Of a DNA stretch of 8,353 bases, positions 1 to 7,159 are shown in pieces; position 1 is the first letter of the stretch, and each line of letters starts with the position of its first letter. Both the position numbers and the translations under genes were made by a program. Below the pieces are notes generated by a model, which worked only from the letters and a program-made list of their open reading frames with translations, was not told the DNA's origin and did no database searches. The stretch lies in the NCBI GenBank assembly GCA_905370255.1, contig CAJPKC010000036.1, forward strand, positions 1 to 8,353. Reading direction: 5' to 3'. Source of the DNA: Streptococcus oralis (GTDB lineage Bacteria; Bacillota; Bacilli; Lactobacillales; Streptococcaceae).

Positions 1-54
1 CTTTTGGTGAAAAGTCACATCGATCTGATCTAACTTGATAATATCTCTACTCAT
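1..54 (-). CDS. metN: MetN, methionine ABC transporter ATP-binding protein (N-terminal 18 residues only)
   Basis: Only the first 18 codons are inside the window, starting at the ATG at 54..52 and reading MSRDIIKLDQIDVTFHQK. This matches the start of streptococcal MetN, the ATPase that powers the MetNPQ methionine importer at the inner face of the membrane. The Walker motifs lie outside, so the call rests on this short start plus context. The ATG lies within the last codons of the M20 dipeptidase gene (8-base overlap), and a GAGGAG about 13 bases upstream can serve as ribosome site, so the two are probably translationally coupled. metQ, the matching binding protein, is the next gene but one upstream. 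The permease gene metP would be expected beyond the left edge. Confidence 0.85.
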   Translation of the reverse strand, partial: MSRDIIKLDQIDVTFHQK

Positions 55-1420
55 AGCTTCTAATCAGCTCCTCTACTAATTCAATATGGGTGTAATAATC
101 GGCGATTCGCACATTTTCATCTCCACCATGGTCTCGGCTATTAGCATTTCCTAGACCAAAGGCAACCATGGGTACTTCTAAGGCATCGAATACCGTATGC
201 ATAGGACCTGTCCCTGCAGTTGTCGGTAAGACAGATACGCCCTGTGGATAGAATTTCTTGGCCAGCTCAATAACATTGAGAATAGATGGTGCACTCATAT
301 CGCTTCGATAACTCATCTCACCCAAGGTATAGTACAATTCTACCTTATCAAAACCGTTTTTGTCTAGTTGTTTCCGGATTTTCTCCAAAACATCATGTGG
401 TTCTAAGCCAGGAACCAGACGAACTTCTAGCTTGGCACTAGCCTCTGCTGGCAAAATCGTTTTAACCCCTTGGCCTTGATAACCAGACTGAATTCCTTCT
501 ATATTGAGCGCTGGTTCAAAGAAGAACCGTTTGAGAAAGGCTGTACGTTCCTCTTGTAAAAGGGGCAATTCTAAGCCATAAATCTGACTGATTTCCTCTG
601 GATTGCGTTGAGCATAGGTTTCAATCAAGGCTAACTCACGTTCATTAGGCTCCTGCACATGTTCGTACAAGCCTTCAACTAAAATACGCCCATCCGCAGC
701 CCTCAAACTGGTCAAAGCTTGAATGAGATACCAAGGCGCTGACTCCACAACACCTCCATAGCTAGAGTGGATATCCACATCGGCACTCTTGACCTTAGCA
801 TCGAAGGTCACAATTCCCTTGTTTCCACCAGAAATTTCTAACTGTTCCAAGGCATTCTTTGTCCCTTGTTCCCAGACCAATAAATCTGCACCACGAAGTT
901 TGTCCGCATGTTTTTCTAAATATTTATCCAAGTCCATAGAGGCAGATTCCTCTGCCCCTTCCATGATGAAGCTGATATTGACTGGAAGATCATCGTGATC
1001 TTGCATGTATTTTCTCAGCGCACTGAGTCGAGCAGTGATATGCCCCTTGTCATCATCAACCCCGCGTCCATACATAATGCCATCACGCACAGAAAGCGTA
1101 AATGGATCCTCTGTCCAGACTTGGTCGCCATCCGCAGGTACCGTATCATAGTGGTTGTAGAAAATGATAGTCTTGGCATTTGGGCGTGAACTTTTAAAAT
1201 GCGCCATGACAAAAGGTGCTGTATAGCTCTCGTCAATCTCGACCTCTGCACCTACGCGCTTGAAGATTTCGCCTAGATAACGAGCCACCTCTTTCAGGCC
1301 GACTTGTTGGGCAAAGACTGATTTTTTAGAAATCAAGGTACGCAAAACTTCAAAATAATGTTGCGCTACATGATCCTTTTCAAACTTTTCAATTTGTTCT
1401 TCTTGGCTAGGGAAAACCAT
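47..1420 (-). CDS. M20 family metallo-dipeptidase (CNDP/PepV-like)
   Basis: A complete 457-residue cytoplasmic M20 peptidase, the usual length for the carnosinase-like dipeptidases. Visible metal-site motifs are YNHYDTVPAD (H90, D92), GRGVDDDKGH (bridging Asp, probably D123), MEGAEESAS (E157 as general base, E158 as ligand) and a late RDHGGDEN (H431). DIHSSYGG around H218 resembles the lid-domain histidine segment of the family. No signal peptide is seen. These enzymes use two metal ions, commonly zinc or manganese, to hydrolyse dipeptides; the substrate here is not shown. The start ATG has a purine-rich GGTAGAGAGAAA just before it. The gene lies between metQ and metN and overlaps metN by 8 bases, so it probably belongs to the methionine uptake operon and may release methionine or cysteine from imported dipeptides (inference). 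The ArgE/DapE branch of M20 is less likely given the length and the DDKG motif. Confidence 0.92.
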   Translation of the reverse strand: MVFPSQEEQIEKFEKDHVAQHYFEVLRTLISKKSVFAQQVGLKEVARYLGEIFKRVGAEVEIDESYTAPFVMAHFKSSRPNAKTIIFYNHYDTVPADGDQVWTEDPFTLSVRDGIMYGRGVDDDKGHITARLSALRKYMQDHDDLPVNISFIMEGAEESASMDLDKYLEKHADKLRGADLLVWEQGTKNALEQLEISGGNKGIVTFDAKVKSADVDIHSSYGGVVESAPWYLIQALTSLRAADGRILVEGLYEHVQEPNERELALIETYAQRNPEEISQIYGLELPLLQEERTAFLKRFFFEPALNIEGIQSGYQGQGVKTILPAEASAKLEVRLVPGLEPHDVLEKIRKQLDKNGFDKVELYYTLGEMSYRSDMSAPSILNVIELAKKFYPQGVSVLPTTAGTGPMHTVFDALEVPMVAFGLGNANSRDHGGDENVRIADYYTHIELVEELIRSYE

Positions 1421-1443
1421 TTTCTCTCTACCTTTCTACTAGG

Positions 1444-1470
1444 ACTTGTACCTTTGGAATCAATACAAGT
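1444..1470 (-). repeat. Inverted repeat in the leader of the M20 dipeptidase gene
   Basis: A perfect 7-base inverted repeat (ACTTGTA and TACAAGT) separated by 13 bases, located 24 to 50 bases upstream of the M20 start codon. It could form a small RNA hairpin or be a protein-binding site. There is no T-tract after it, so it is not a terminator. Function unknown. Confidence 0.4.
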
Positions 1471-1494
1471 GGATGTTCCTTTTCTTTAGTCTCT

Positions 1495-1532
1495 ATATAA
1501 AAGCAAGAGGTGGAAAAAATCTCTCCCACCTC
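1495..1532 (-). terminator. Terminator-like hairpin between metQ and the M20 gene
   Basis: Eleven bases after the metQ stop codon the minus strand can fold GAGGTGG (1532-1526) against CCACCTC (1513-1507) over a 12-base loop, followed by TTGCTTTTATAT. The stem is G/C-rich but short and its U-tract is interrupted. I found no good promoter before the M20 gene, so this is better read as a partial terminator that lowers, rather than ends, expression of the dipeptidase and metN relative to metQ. Confidence 0.5.
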
Positions 1533-1542
1533 CCTGTGTTTA

Positions 1543-2397
1543 TTACCAAACTGGTTGATCCAAGCCGTCTGAAGTTTCTTCGATGACTTTTTTCACTTCG
1601 TCAGTGTGGTAAGCTGCGATAATTTTCTTGATTGCATCAGCTTTAGGTGATGATTCCCAATCTTTTTTCGCAACGATGATGTTGTACCATTGTTTTGAGT
1701 TTTCGTCAGCTTGCTCTTTAAAGAGTGCTTTCTTGTAGTCCAATTTTGCTTCTGTAACAAAAGTGTTGTTTACAACAGCTGCATCAACTGAAGTCAATGA
1801 ACGAGCTGTTTGGCTAGCGTCCAACTCAGTGATTTTCAAGTTCTTTGGATTTTCTTTGATGTTTGCGATTGTAGCAAGTTCAGTTCCTGAAACATCCAAT
1901 TTAATCAAACCTGCTGATTGAAGAAGGTAAAGGGCACGGCTTTCGTTAGTAGCATCATTTGGAATTGCAATTTCACCGTTATTTGGGATTTCTTCCACTT
2001 TAGTATACTTGTTTTCTTCACCGTTTTTACCTGAGTAAAGGCGGATTGGTGAGATATAAGTATCTGCAATCGCTACAAGGTCTTTACCGTTTTCTTTGTT
2101 CCAGTTGTTCAAGAAGTTGTAGTGTTGGAAAGCGTTCAAGTCTACTTCACCATCAGCAGTTGCTTTGTTTGGTTGTGAGTAGTCTGTAAACTCTGTGAAT
2201 TCCAATTTAATTCCGTCTTTTTCAACCAATTCTTGGACTTTATCCCAACGCGCTTCTTCTGAACCGCTACGGTTAACAGTTGCAATTTTAACTGTAGTTG
2301 TATTGTCCGCTTTCTTGTCTGAATTTCCGCAAGCTGCAAGTGTAAGGCCTGCTGCTGTAGCGATTGCTGCTACGCTTAACCATTTTTTGATTTTCAT
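1543..2397 (-). CDS. metQ: MetQ, methionine-binding lipoprotein of the MetNPQ ABC importer
   Basis: A 284-residue NLPA-family solute-binding lipoprotein. Residues 1-23 form a lipoprotein signal (MKIKKWLS..., hydrophobic core, lipobox LAAC with C23), so the mature protein is tethered to the outer face of the membrane and delivers methionine to the MetP/MetN transporter. NLPA-type features include QHYNFLNNWNKENG, where the FxHxxFL-like segment of the family sits, and the IAIPNDATNESRALYLLQ stretch, followed by the VNNTFV segment. I chose the ATG at 2397..2395 rather than the in-frame ATG 14 codons earlier, because AAAGGAG lies 8 bases before it and the signal peptide starts there. A MET-box and a candidate promoter lie upstream, and a weak hairpin follows the stop. 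The M20 dipeptidase and metN lie downstream, as in pneumococci from memory. Confidence 0.93.
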   Translation of the reverse strand: MKIKKWLSVAAIATAAGLTLAACGNSDKKADNTTTVKIATVNRSGSEEARWDKVQELVEKDGIKLEFTEFTDYSQPNKATADGEVDLNAFQHYNFLNNWNKENGKDLVAIADTYISPIRLYSGKNGEENKYTKVEEIPNNGEIAIPNDATNESRALYLLQSAGLIKLDVSGTELATIANIKENPKNLKITELDASQTARSLTSVDAAVVNNTFVTEAKLDYKKALFKEQADENSKQWYNIIVAKKDWESSPKADAIKKIIAAYHTDEVKKVIEETSDGLDQPVW

Positions 2398-2429
2398 GAT
2401 TCTTTCTCCTTTAAAAATAATACCGTAAT

Positions 2430-2458
2430 AGTATCTCATACTTTATTTGATTTAGCAA
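2430..2458 (-). promoter_or_regulatory. Candidate metQ promoter
   Basis: On the minus strand TTGCTA (2458-2453) and GATACT (2435-2430) are spaced by 17 bases. Each matches the sigma-A consensus at 4 of 6 positions. A weak promoter is what one expects for an activator-dependent gene. Transcription would start near 2423, leaving a leader of about 25 bases that contains the AAAGGAG ribosome site. Confidence 0.5.
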
Positions 2459-2480
2459 ATTGTTATTAGATAGGCAGACA

Positions 2481-2497
2481 TATAGTTTGAAACTATA
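2481..2497. promoter_or_regulatory. MET-box: binding site for a LysR-type methionine regulator (MtaR/MetR)
   Basis: TATAGTTTGAAACTATA is a perfect 17-base palindrome around a central G. It agrees with the MET-box described for streptococcal MtaR/MetR regulators (TATAGTTTnAAACTATA). Its centre lies about 66 bases before the predicted metQ start point, the classical position of a LysR-type recognition site. It is inferred to activate metQ, the dipeptidase and metNP when methionine is scarce. The regulator gene is not in the window. Confidence 0.85.
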
Positions 2498-2539
2498 CAT
2501 ATTAAGCTAATATTAAACTACATTCTCATCTTTACTTCT

Positions 2540-2578
2540 ACATAAAAAAGCCATCTAGCTGATTGCTAGATAGCTTTT
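2540..2578 (-). terminator. Rho-independent terminator of the surface-protein gene
   Basis: Just after the stop codon at 2584 the minus strand folds AGCTATCTAGC against GCTAGATGGCT with a 5-base loop (AATCA), one G-U wobble in the stem, followed by TTTTTTATG. This is a canonical intrinsic terminator. It also separates the surface-protein transcript from the metQ control region. Confidence 0.9.
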
Positions 2579-2583
2579 AAGAT

Positions 2584-3420
2584 TTATTTACCTTGTCTTC
2601 TGCGTCGTGTTACGATGCCTGCTAAGCCGAGACTCGCAAGTAAACCGTAAACTCCAAACAGAGTCGCTTGTTCATCTACACCTGAGTTTGTTCCTGTATT
2701 TGGTAATACTTTAGTAGAAGCTTTTTCTCCAGGTTTTTTAGTTTCTGCTCCTTGAGGTTTGTCAGCAAGTTTACGAAGATCAAATTCTGGAAGTGGGTCT
2801 TGAATTGGTGCATTTTTTGGTAGCCCAATAATCATTCCGTCTTTTTCTGCCACTTTCAGCATATTTTCTGCTTCAAGTACATCTAATAAAGCTTGTAGCT
2901 TCGCTTTAGCTTCTGCCAAGGCTGCTTGAGCCAATTTCAATTCAGCTTCTGCTTGATCACTAACTTTCTGTGCATTTGCTTTATCAGTTTCTGCTTGCTT
3001 CAAGGTTGTTTCCAAGGCTGATGCTTGACCTTTCAAGGCTTTTGCTTTATCGCGTTTTTCTTCCGCATTTTTAATAGCTGTAGCCAATTCTGCTACCTTG
3101 GCTTGCAAGGCTTTTAGATTTTGGCTTGCTTTAGTTGCCTCTTGTGATTTTGTAGCAACTAAGTCAGATTTTGCTTTCGCATCTGCAATCAAGGTTGCCA
3201 AATCAGATTTCGTTTGTTCCAAGTCCTTTTTAACTTGTTCACGCGCATTGACTAAATTGTTAGCTTGTTTATTTAATTTATCCAAGTTTGCTAACAAGTC
3301 TGCTTTTTTATTTTCAGCAGCTACTTTTTTAGCATCTTTATCAGCTTTTTCTTTTTTCAATGACGCAAGTTCAGCCTTAATATCAGCAGATTTGTCAATA
3401 ACTGTTTTTTCTACATACAC
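2584..3420 (-). CDS. C-terminal part of the broken surface protein: coiled coil and LPNTG wall anchor
   Basis: A 278-codon frame that begins at a GTG with no ribosome site before it, so it is unlikely to be made on its own; it is the out-of-register remainder of the surface-protein gene. Residues about 8-200 form a long Lys/Ala/Glu coiled coil (IKAELASLKKEKADKD and similar). Then comes a proline-bearing spacer (LPKNAPIQDPLPEFDL) and a Lys-rich stretch before the sorting signal. LPNTG is residues 239-243 (codons 2706-2692), followed by a hydrophobic segment and RRRRQGK. This is a complete sortase A-type signal, which argues that the gene was functional recently. Confidence 0.7.
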   Translation of the reverse strand: MYVEKTVIDKSADIKAELASLKKEKADKDAKKVAAENKKADLLANLDKLNKQANNLVNAREQVKKDLEQTKSDLATLIADAKAKSDLVATKSQEATKASQNLKALQAKVAELATAIKNAEEKRDKAKALKGQASALETTLKQAETDKANAQKVSDQAEAELKLAQAALAEAKAKLQALLDVLEAENMLKVAEKDGMIIGLPKNAPIQDPLPEFDLRKLADKPQGAETKKPGEKASTKVLPNTGTNSGVDEQATLFGVYGLLASLGLAGIVTRRRRQGK

Positions 3421-4927
3421 AAAGTGATGTTGGCAAGAACTTCATGCTCTTACCATAGAATGTCGGATGCAAAGGATCATCTTCTTTAAAGTTGTTATAG
3501 TTAGACCAGAATTCACTCGAGTCTCCACCTTTCACAAATGCATTCCCCGCAAATGTATGATAAATCTTGTTAGGATCTTTACCCTCGATAGTTCCTTGGG
3601 CTAATGCACCTTTCCCTCCAACAGATGCAAGAAGGACTCTGCGGTGTCCGTAGTCGATTCCTTTTATATTATTAAAGTCTGCATACCAAGCTAAAAGGGA
3701 TTCATAAGCAAACTGTTTATAACTCATAATCTTATCGTAATTATAAATCGTTTGACCATTTTTAACTTCCACAAAGTTTGGTCCACCATCGGATCCAGGA
3801 ATTAGATATTTCATTCCAATATTTTCTACACGAACATCTTCTCCATCTGGGTGTGAGAACTTAGTATCATGGCTTAAGGCTCCAGTGGTAGCCATTTCAT
3901 TTGATCGTTCTTCTGCATGTTTGATGTAGGCTTCGTCTAGAGCTAAGTCTTGTGTAACACCATTAGCGCGACGGAGTTCATTTGCTACCTCAATGAAAGC
4001 TTCTGTCAATTTGCGATTATCCACAACAAACTTAAAGACTGGTCTTGTTTTATATTTGGATGGATTTGCATTGTAATCAGCCAAAGCTTTAGTGAAGCGT
4101 TTCATTTCGTCAGTTGCTTCTACTTCAACTTCGCGAACACCTTGGAAGTCAACATTCTCCATCACTGGATTACCTGAGGCGTCTTTAGGACGATATTGCT
4201 TGTTATAGTCATAACCATCCTCAGATGCTGGAGCTTTACGGCCTTGTTCTTCTGGATTCAAGGCTTTTTTCAAAACTGTTGGTTTGTAATTGTCAAGTTC
4301 CTTTTGTTTATCTGCTATCTTATTCGCTACTTCACTTGCTGCTTTAGTCTGTTCTTGAAGAGACTGCTCTGCCTTTTTAACCTCTTTTTCTGTATTAGAG
4401 ATTTGATTTTTAAGACTTTCATCAGTCATACCATCTAGTTCAGCTTGTTTAGCTTTTACCTCTGCCGCTTTAGCATCACGCTTTTCATTGGCAGATTGGC
4501 TAGCTTCTTTAGCTGCAGTTTCTGCAGATTTAGCCGCTGTTGCTGTAGATTCTGCATTTGCCAAAGCTTTGTCAGCTTCTGTTTTTTCAGCGCTCTTCTC
4601 AGATGCTACTTTTGATTCTTCTTCGATGATAGCATCAGCATTTTTAGCGATATTGATAGCTTCTTTTGTCTCAGCAACCTTTTTATCAGCCTTGGCTAAG
4701 TCCTTTTTAGCCTCCGCTTCTTTTGAAGCTTTTTCATCTACAGACGCTTGAGCTTTCTTAACTTCCTTTTGCGCATCTGTAATCTGTTTTTCAGATGATG
4801 ATGGTGTAACAGCTTTTTCCTTAGCATCTACAGGCTTTTCATTAGCTTGAACTTCCTGATTTATCGCACTTGCTGCTAACAAAGCAGTCGCTAATGTAAA
4901 TGAGGATAGAAATTTTTTATATTTCAT
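3395..4927 (-). CDS. N-terminal part of the broken surface protein: signal peptide, coiled coil, CAP domain
   Basis: This 510-residue frame is translatable as it stands: AAAGGAG lies 6 bases before its ATG. Residues 1-28 are a Sec signal peptide (MKYKKFLSSF..., likely cleaved after VQA). No YSIRK motif is present. Residues about 45-215 are heptad-like and rich in Ala, Lys and Glu, predicted coiled coil. Residues about 305-465 look like a CAP domain, with candidate pocket residues H353 (ALSHD), E368 (VENIG) and H428 (YGHRR). The last ten or so residues (after MKFLPTSL) are out-of-frame and unlike the rest. Without the downstream part the product has no wall anchor and would be secreted. CAP domains in bacteria have no single known activity, so no enzymatic role is claimed. 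Confidence 0.8.
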   Translation of the reverse strand: MKYKKFLSSFTLATALLAASAINQEVQANEKPVDAKEKAVTPSSSEKQITDAQKEVKKAQASVDEKASKEAEAKKDLAKADKKVAETKEAINIAKNADAIIEEESKVASEKSAEKTEADKALANAESTATAAKSAETAAKEASQSANEKRDAKAAEVKAKQAELDGMTDESLKNQISNTEKEVKKAEQSLQEQTKAASEVANKIADKQKELDNYKPTVLKKALNPEEQGRKAPASEDGYDYNKQYRPKDASGNPVMENVDFQGVREVEVEATDEMKRFTKALADYNANPSKYKTRPVFKFVVDNRKLTEAFIEVANELRRANGVTQDLALDEAYIKHAEERSNEMATTGALSHDTKFSHPDGEDVRVENIGMKYLIPGSDGGPNFVEVKNGQTIYNYDKIMSYKQFAYESLLAWYADFNNIKGIDYGHRRVLLASVGGKGALAQGTIEGKDPNKIYHTFAGNAFVKGGDSSEFWSNYNNFKEDDPLHPTFYGKSMKFLPTSLCVCRKNSY

Positions 4928-4956
4928 GACAATCTCCTTTAAAGGTATTATATACT

Positions 4957-4986
4957 ATTATAATCTATGTAAACGCCTTCTGTCAA
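4957..4986 (-). promoter_or_regulatory. Consensus promoter of the surface-protein gene
   Basis: On the minus strand TTGACA (4986-4981) and TATAAT (4962-4957) are both perfect sigma-A hexamers with an 18-base spacer. An A8 tract (5015-5008) lies 21 bases before the -35 box and could act as an upstream element. The leader to the ATG at 4927 is about 20-25 bases. Strong constitutive transcription is predicted. Confidence 0.85.
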
Positions 4987-5029
4987 AGAATATGAGGTAA
5001 AGAGGTCTTTTTTTTGAATGTGCTTACAT

Positions 5030-5057
5030 AAAAATACCCCTGTCACTAACAGAGGTA
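5030..5057 (-). terminator. Rho-independent terminator of gshT
   Basis: The minus strand folds TACCTCTGT (5057-5049) against ACAGGGGTA (5043-5035) with a 5-base loop and one G-U wobble, followed by TTTTT. It begins 8 bases after the gshT stop codon and isolates gshT from the surface-protein promoter downstream. Confidence 0.88.
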
Positions 5058-5065
5058 ATTTTTAA

Positions 5066-5972
<907 letters not shown>

Positions 5973-5986
5973 TGATTTCTATATTT

Positions 5987-6007
5987 GCCATAGGTTTTCT
6001 TTATGGC
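5987..6007 (-). repeat. Short hairpin after azlD
   Basis: GCCATA and TATGGC form a perfect 6-base stem with a 9-base loop, starting 4 bases after the azlD stop codon. The following bases (AAATATAG) are not a U-tract, so it is at best a weak terminator or a 3'-end stabilising hairpin for the azlCD message. Confidence 0.35.
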
Positions 6008-6010
6008 TGA

Positions 6011-6334
6011 TTAAAAAACCAAGCGTAGGACTGCTATCAAGACCACTCCAAAGATAACTGTACCCACCAGATTGCGGTAACGAAAGGCGACAAGGGCTGT
6101 CGGAAAGACTGCTAGAAAGTCTAACCACTTTATCTGTGGGAAACTTCCAACTTTTCCTGTCACTACACTTGAAAGAATCAAGGCGAAGATAATAGATACA
6201 GGTAAAAATTTCAAAAAACGCTCTACGATTGCTGGCAATCCTTTGTACTTAGCAAGGATGAAAGGAATCATTCTCGGAATCCAAGTCACCAATCCAGAAA
6301 AGACGATTGCCATCAAAATATACTTACTGACCAT
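6011..6334 (-). CDS. azlD: AzlD, small subunit of branched-chain amino acid exporter
   Basis: A 107-residue membrane protein with about four hydrophobic segments (roughly 4-28, 43-60, 68-84, 88-106) and the early WIPRMIPF motif typical of AzlD/YgaH proteins. It pairs with AzlC to form an exporter of branched-chain amino acids; the E. coli pair YgaZH exports valine, and azlCD in Bacillus gives azaleucine resistance. Its ATG lies inside the end of azlC (11-base overlap), with GGGGGTGA just before as ribosome site, so translation is coupled. Length is normal for the family. The substrate is inferred from the family only. Confidence 0.9.
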   Translation of the reverse strand: MVSKYILMAIVFSGLVTWIPRMIPFILAKYKGLPAIVERFLKFLPVSIIFALILSSVVTGKVGSFPQIKWLDFLAVFPTALVAFRYRNLVGTVIFGVVLIAVLRLVF

Positions 6335-7019
6335 CTAAAATCACCCCCATCGTACAACCTAGCAAGGTCGCAAACAGGACAGCTAGTGACTGAGACACCA
6401 CTGTCAATAGTAAAAAGAAAGACACAGCAACAACTCCAAGAATGATGAAGAGATTTCGTATGGGAATCCGTTTTTGCATAATTTGAAACTGGGAAGTGAA
6501 AATCCCGATAAACATTCCCACTAAGGCAAAATCTAGACCAAAAACTTCCGGATTTGGCAAAAGGCCACCTAGAGCAGTTCCGACAACTGTTCCCAAAAAC
6601 CAAGAAATATAGCTATTGAGATTGTTCCCATGCATCCACATAGGGTTGACCTTATCCGTATGAACTAGCTCTCCCATCAAGACCCCGTAAGTCTCATCGG
6701 TCAAGAGACTGGACATTCCGATATTATTCCATAAGCTAGTATGACGGAAATAGGTCGACGCATGCAAACTCAGCAAGAAGAGACGCAGATTAATCAAAAA
6801 GACCGTCATAGCAATGGCTGCCACAGGTGCTTGAACTGCTATCAAGGCTATCATGGCAAACTGGGCGCTCCCAGCATAGACAAAGAGGCTCATCAATCCC
6901 ATCTCTACAGGGGTTACATAAGGGGAACCGATAATGCCACAAGCAAGACCAATGCTAACATAGCCCAGAGCCGTTGGCACCGCAGCCTGCACACCTTCCC
7001 AAAATCCTTTTTCTTTCAT
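6324..7019 (-). CDS. azlC: AzlC, large subunit of branched-chain amino acid exporter
   Basis: A 231-residue AzlC/YgaZ-family membrane protein with several hydrophobic segments and the family motifs PTALGYVSIGLACGI (14-28), VYAGSAQFAMIAL near residue 50 and INLRLFLLSLH near residue 80. It forms the main channel of an amino-acid exporter with AzlD. I chose the ATG at 7019..7017: the frame extends 4 codons up to a GTG, but that GTG overlaps the strong ribosome site GTGAGGAGG and has none of its own. The spacing from GGAGG to this ATG is only 3 bases, shorter than usual, so translation may be modest. It is preceded by an extended -10 promoter and overlaps azlD. Confidence 0.92.
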   Translation of the reverse strand: MKEKGFWEGVQAAVPTALGYVSIGLACGIIGSPYVTPVEMGLMSLFVYAGSAQFAMIALIAVQAPVAAIAMTVFLINLRLFLLSLHASTYFRHTSLWNNIGMSSLLTDETYGVLMGELVHTDKVNPMWMHGNNLNSYISWFLGTVVGTALGGLLPNPEVFGLDFALVGMFIGIFTSQFQIMQKRIPIRNLFIILGVVAVSFFLLLTVVSQSLAVLFATLLGCTMGVILDGQ

Positions 7020-7054
7020 AAACCTCCTCACTATTCATTCCTTCATCAACTACT

Positions 7055-7115
7055 TTCCAGACAGTCACAGCAAAAATTATTATAACACATTCAAAGAGGA
7101 GAAAACAGTCTGGAA
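7055..7115. repeat. Inverted repeat flanking the azlCD promoter
   Basis: TTCCAGAC (7055-7062) and GTCTGGAA (7108-7115) are perfect 8-base inverted copies 45 bases apart, one on each side of the azlCD -10 box. The arrangement would suit a looping or paired operator, or may be chance. Confidence 0.35.
7079..7087 (-). promoter_or_regulatory. Extended -10 promoter of azlCD
   Basis: The minus strand reads TGTTATAAT, a perfect TATAAT (7084-7079) with the TG extension typical of streptococcal promoters that lack a good -35 box. Nothing like TTGACA lies at the right distance. The predicted leader to the azlC ATG is about 50 bases. Confidence 0.7.
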
Positions 7116-7159
7116 TTTGAAACTAATAGCAAGTATCAGCCCCTGAACAGTATGGTTCA

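Larger units (their letters stand above)
2584..4927 (-). pseudogene. LPXTG-anchored coiled-coil surface protein with CAP domain (SEC10/PgrA type), frameshifted
   Basis: Read as one gene this encodes about 780 residues: a signal peptide, an Ala/Lys/Glu-rich coiled coil, a CAP (SCP/PR1) domain, a second coiled coil, a short proline-containing stretch and an LPNTG sorting signal with hydrophobic segment and RRRR tail (2587-2706). The first part (from 4927) runs in one frame and stops at 3395, while the second part is one base out of register (a +1 change, equal to one inserted or two deleted bases). Removing one base of the AAA at 3421-3423 would give a smooth TSLVYVEKTV junction. Proteins of this type in Gram-positive cocci are wall-bound by sortase and are linked to adhesion or surface exclusion; the role here is unknown. 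It has its own promoter (4957-4986) and terminator. The break may be a real mutation, phase variation, or a sequencing error. Confidence 0.82.

Noticed and set aside
2398..2439. Upstream ATG 14 codons before the chosen metQ start
   Set aside because: It has no ribosome site at the right distance, would include the real AAAGGAG in coding sequence, and would put extra residues before a standard lipoprotein signal.
2398..2583. T-box or other large riboswitch upstream of metQ
   Set aside because: The space between the predicted start point and the gene is only about 25 bases, and no T-box or S-box motifs were seen; a MET-box explains regulation better.
3404..3410. A heptamer A AAA AAC in frame near the end of the N-terminal surface-protein frame, as a programmed -1 frameshift site
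   Set aside because: A -1 shift here leads into the wrong frame; the downstream part needs +1 (or -2). The A-run of six is also short for transcriptional slippage, so a plain indel is simpler.
4488..4751. Open frames on the plus strand opposite the coiled-coil regions of the surface protein (also near 3098-3427)
   Set aside because: They are antisense shadows of Ala/Lys/Glu-rich coding sequence, lack ribosome sites, and give low-complexity products.
7020..7031. GTG start extending azlC by four residues
   Set aside because: The GTG is part of the ribosome-binding sequence itself and has no separate site upstream.
6741..7085. 114-codon plus-strand frame across azlC and its promoter
   Set aside because: It lies opposite a well-conserved membrane protein gene, has no family resemblance and no plausible ribosome site.
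7116..7125. TTTGAAACTA upstream of azlCD resembling part of a MET-box
   Set aside because: Only 10 contiguous bases match; the left arm of the palindrome is absent, and the right arm is broken after this, so it is not a credible MtaR/MetR site.
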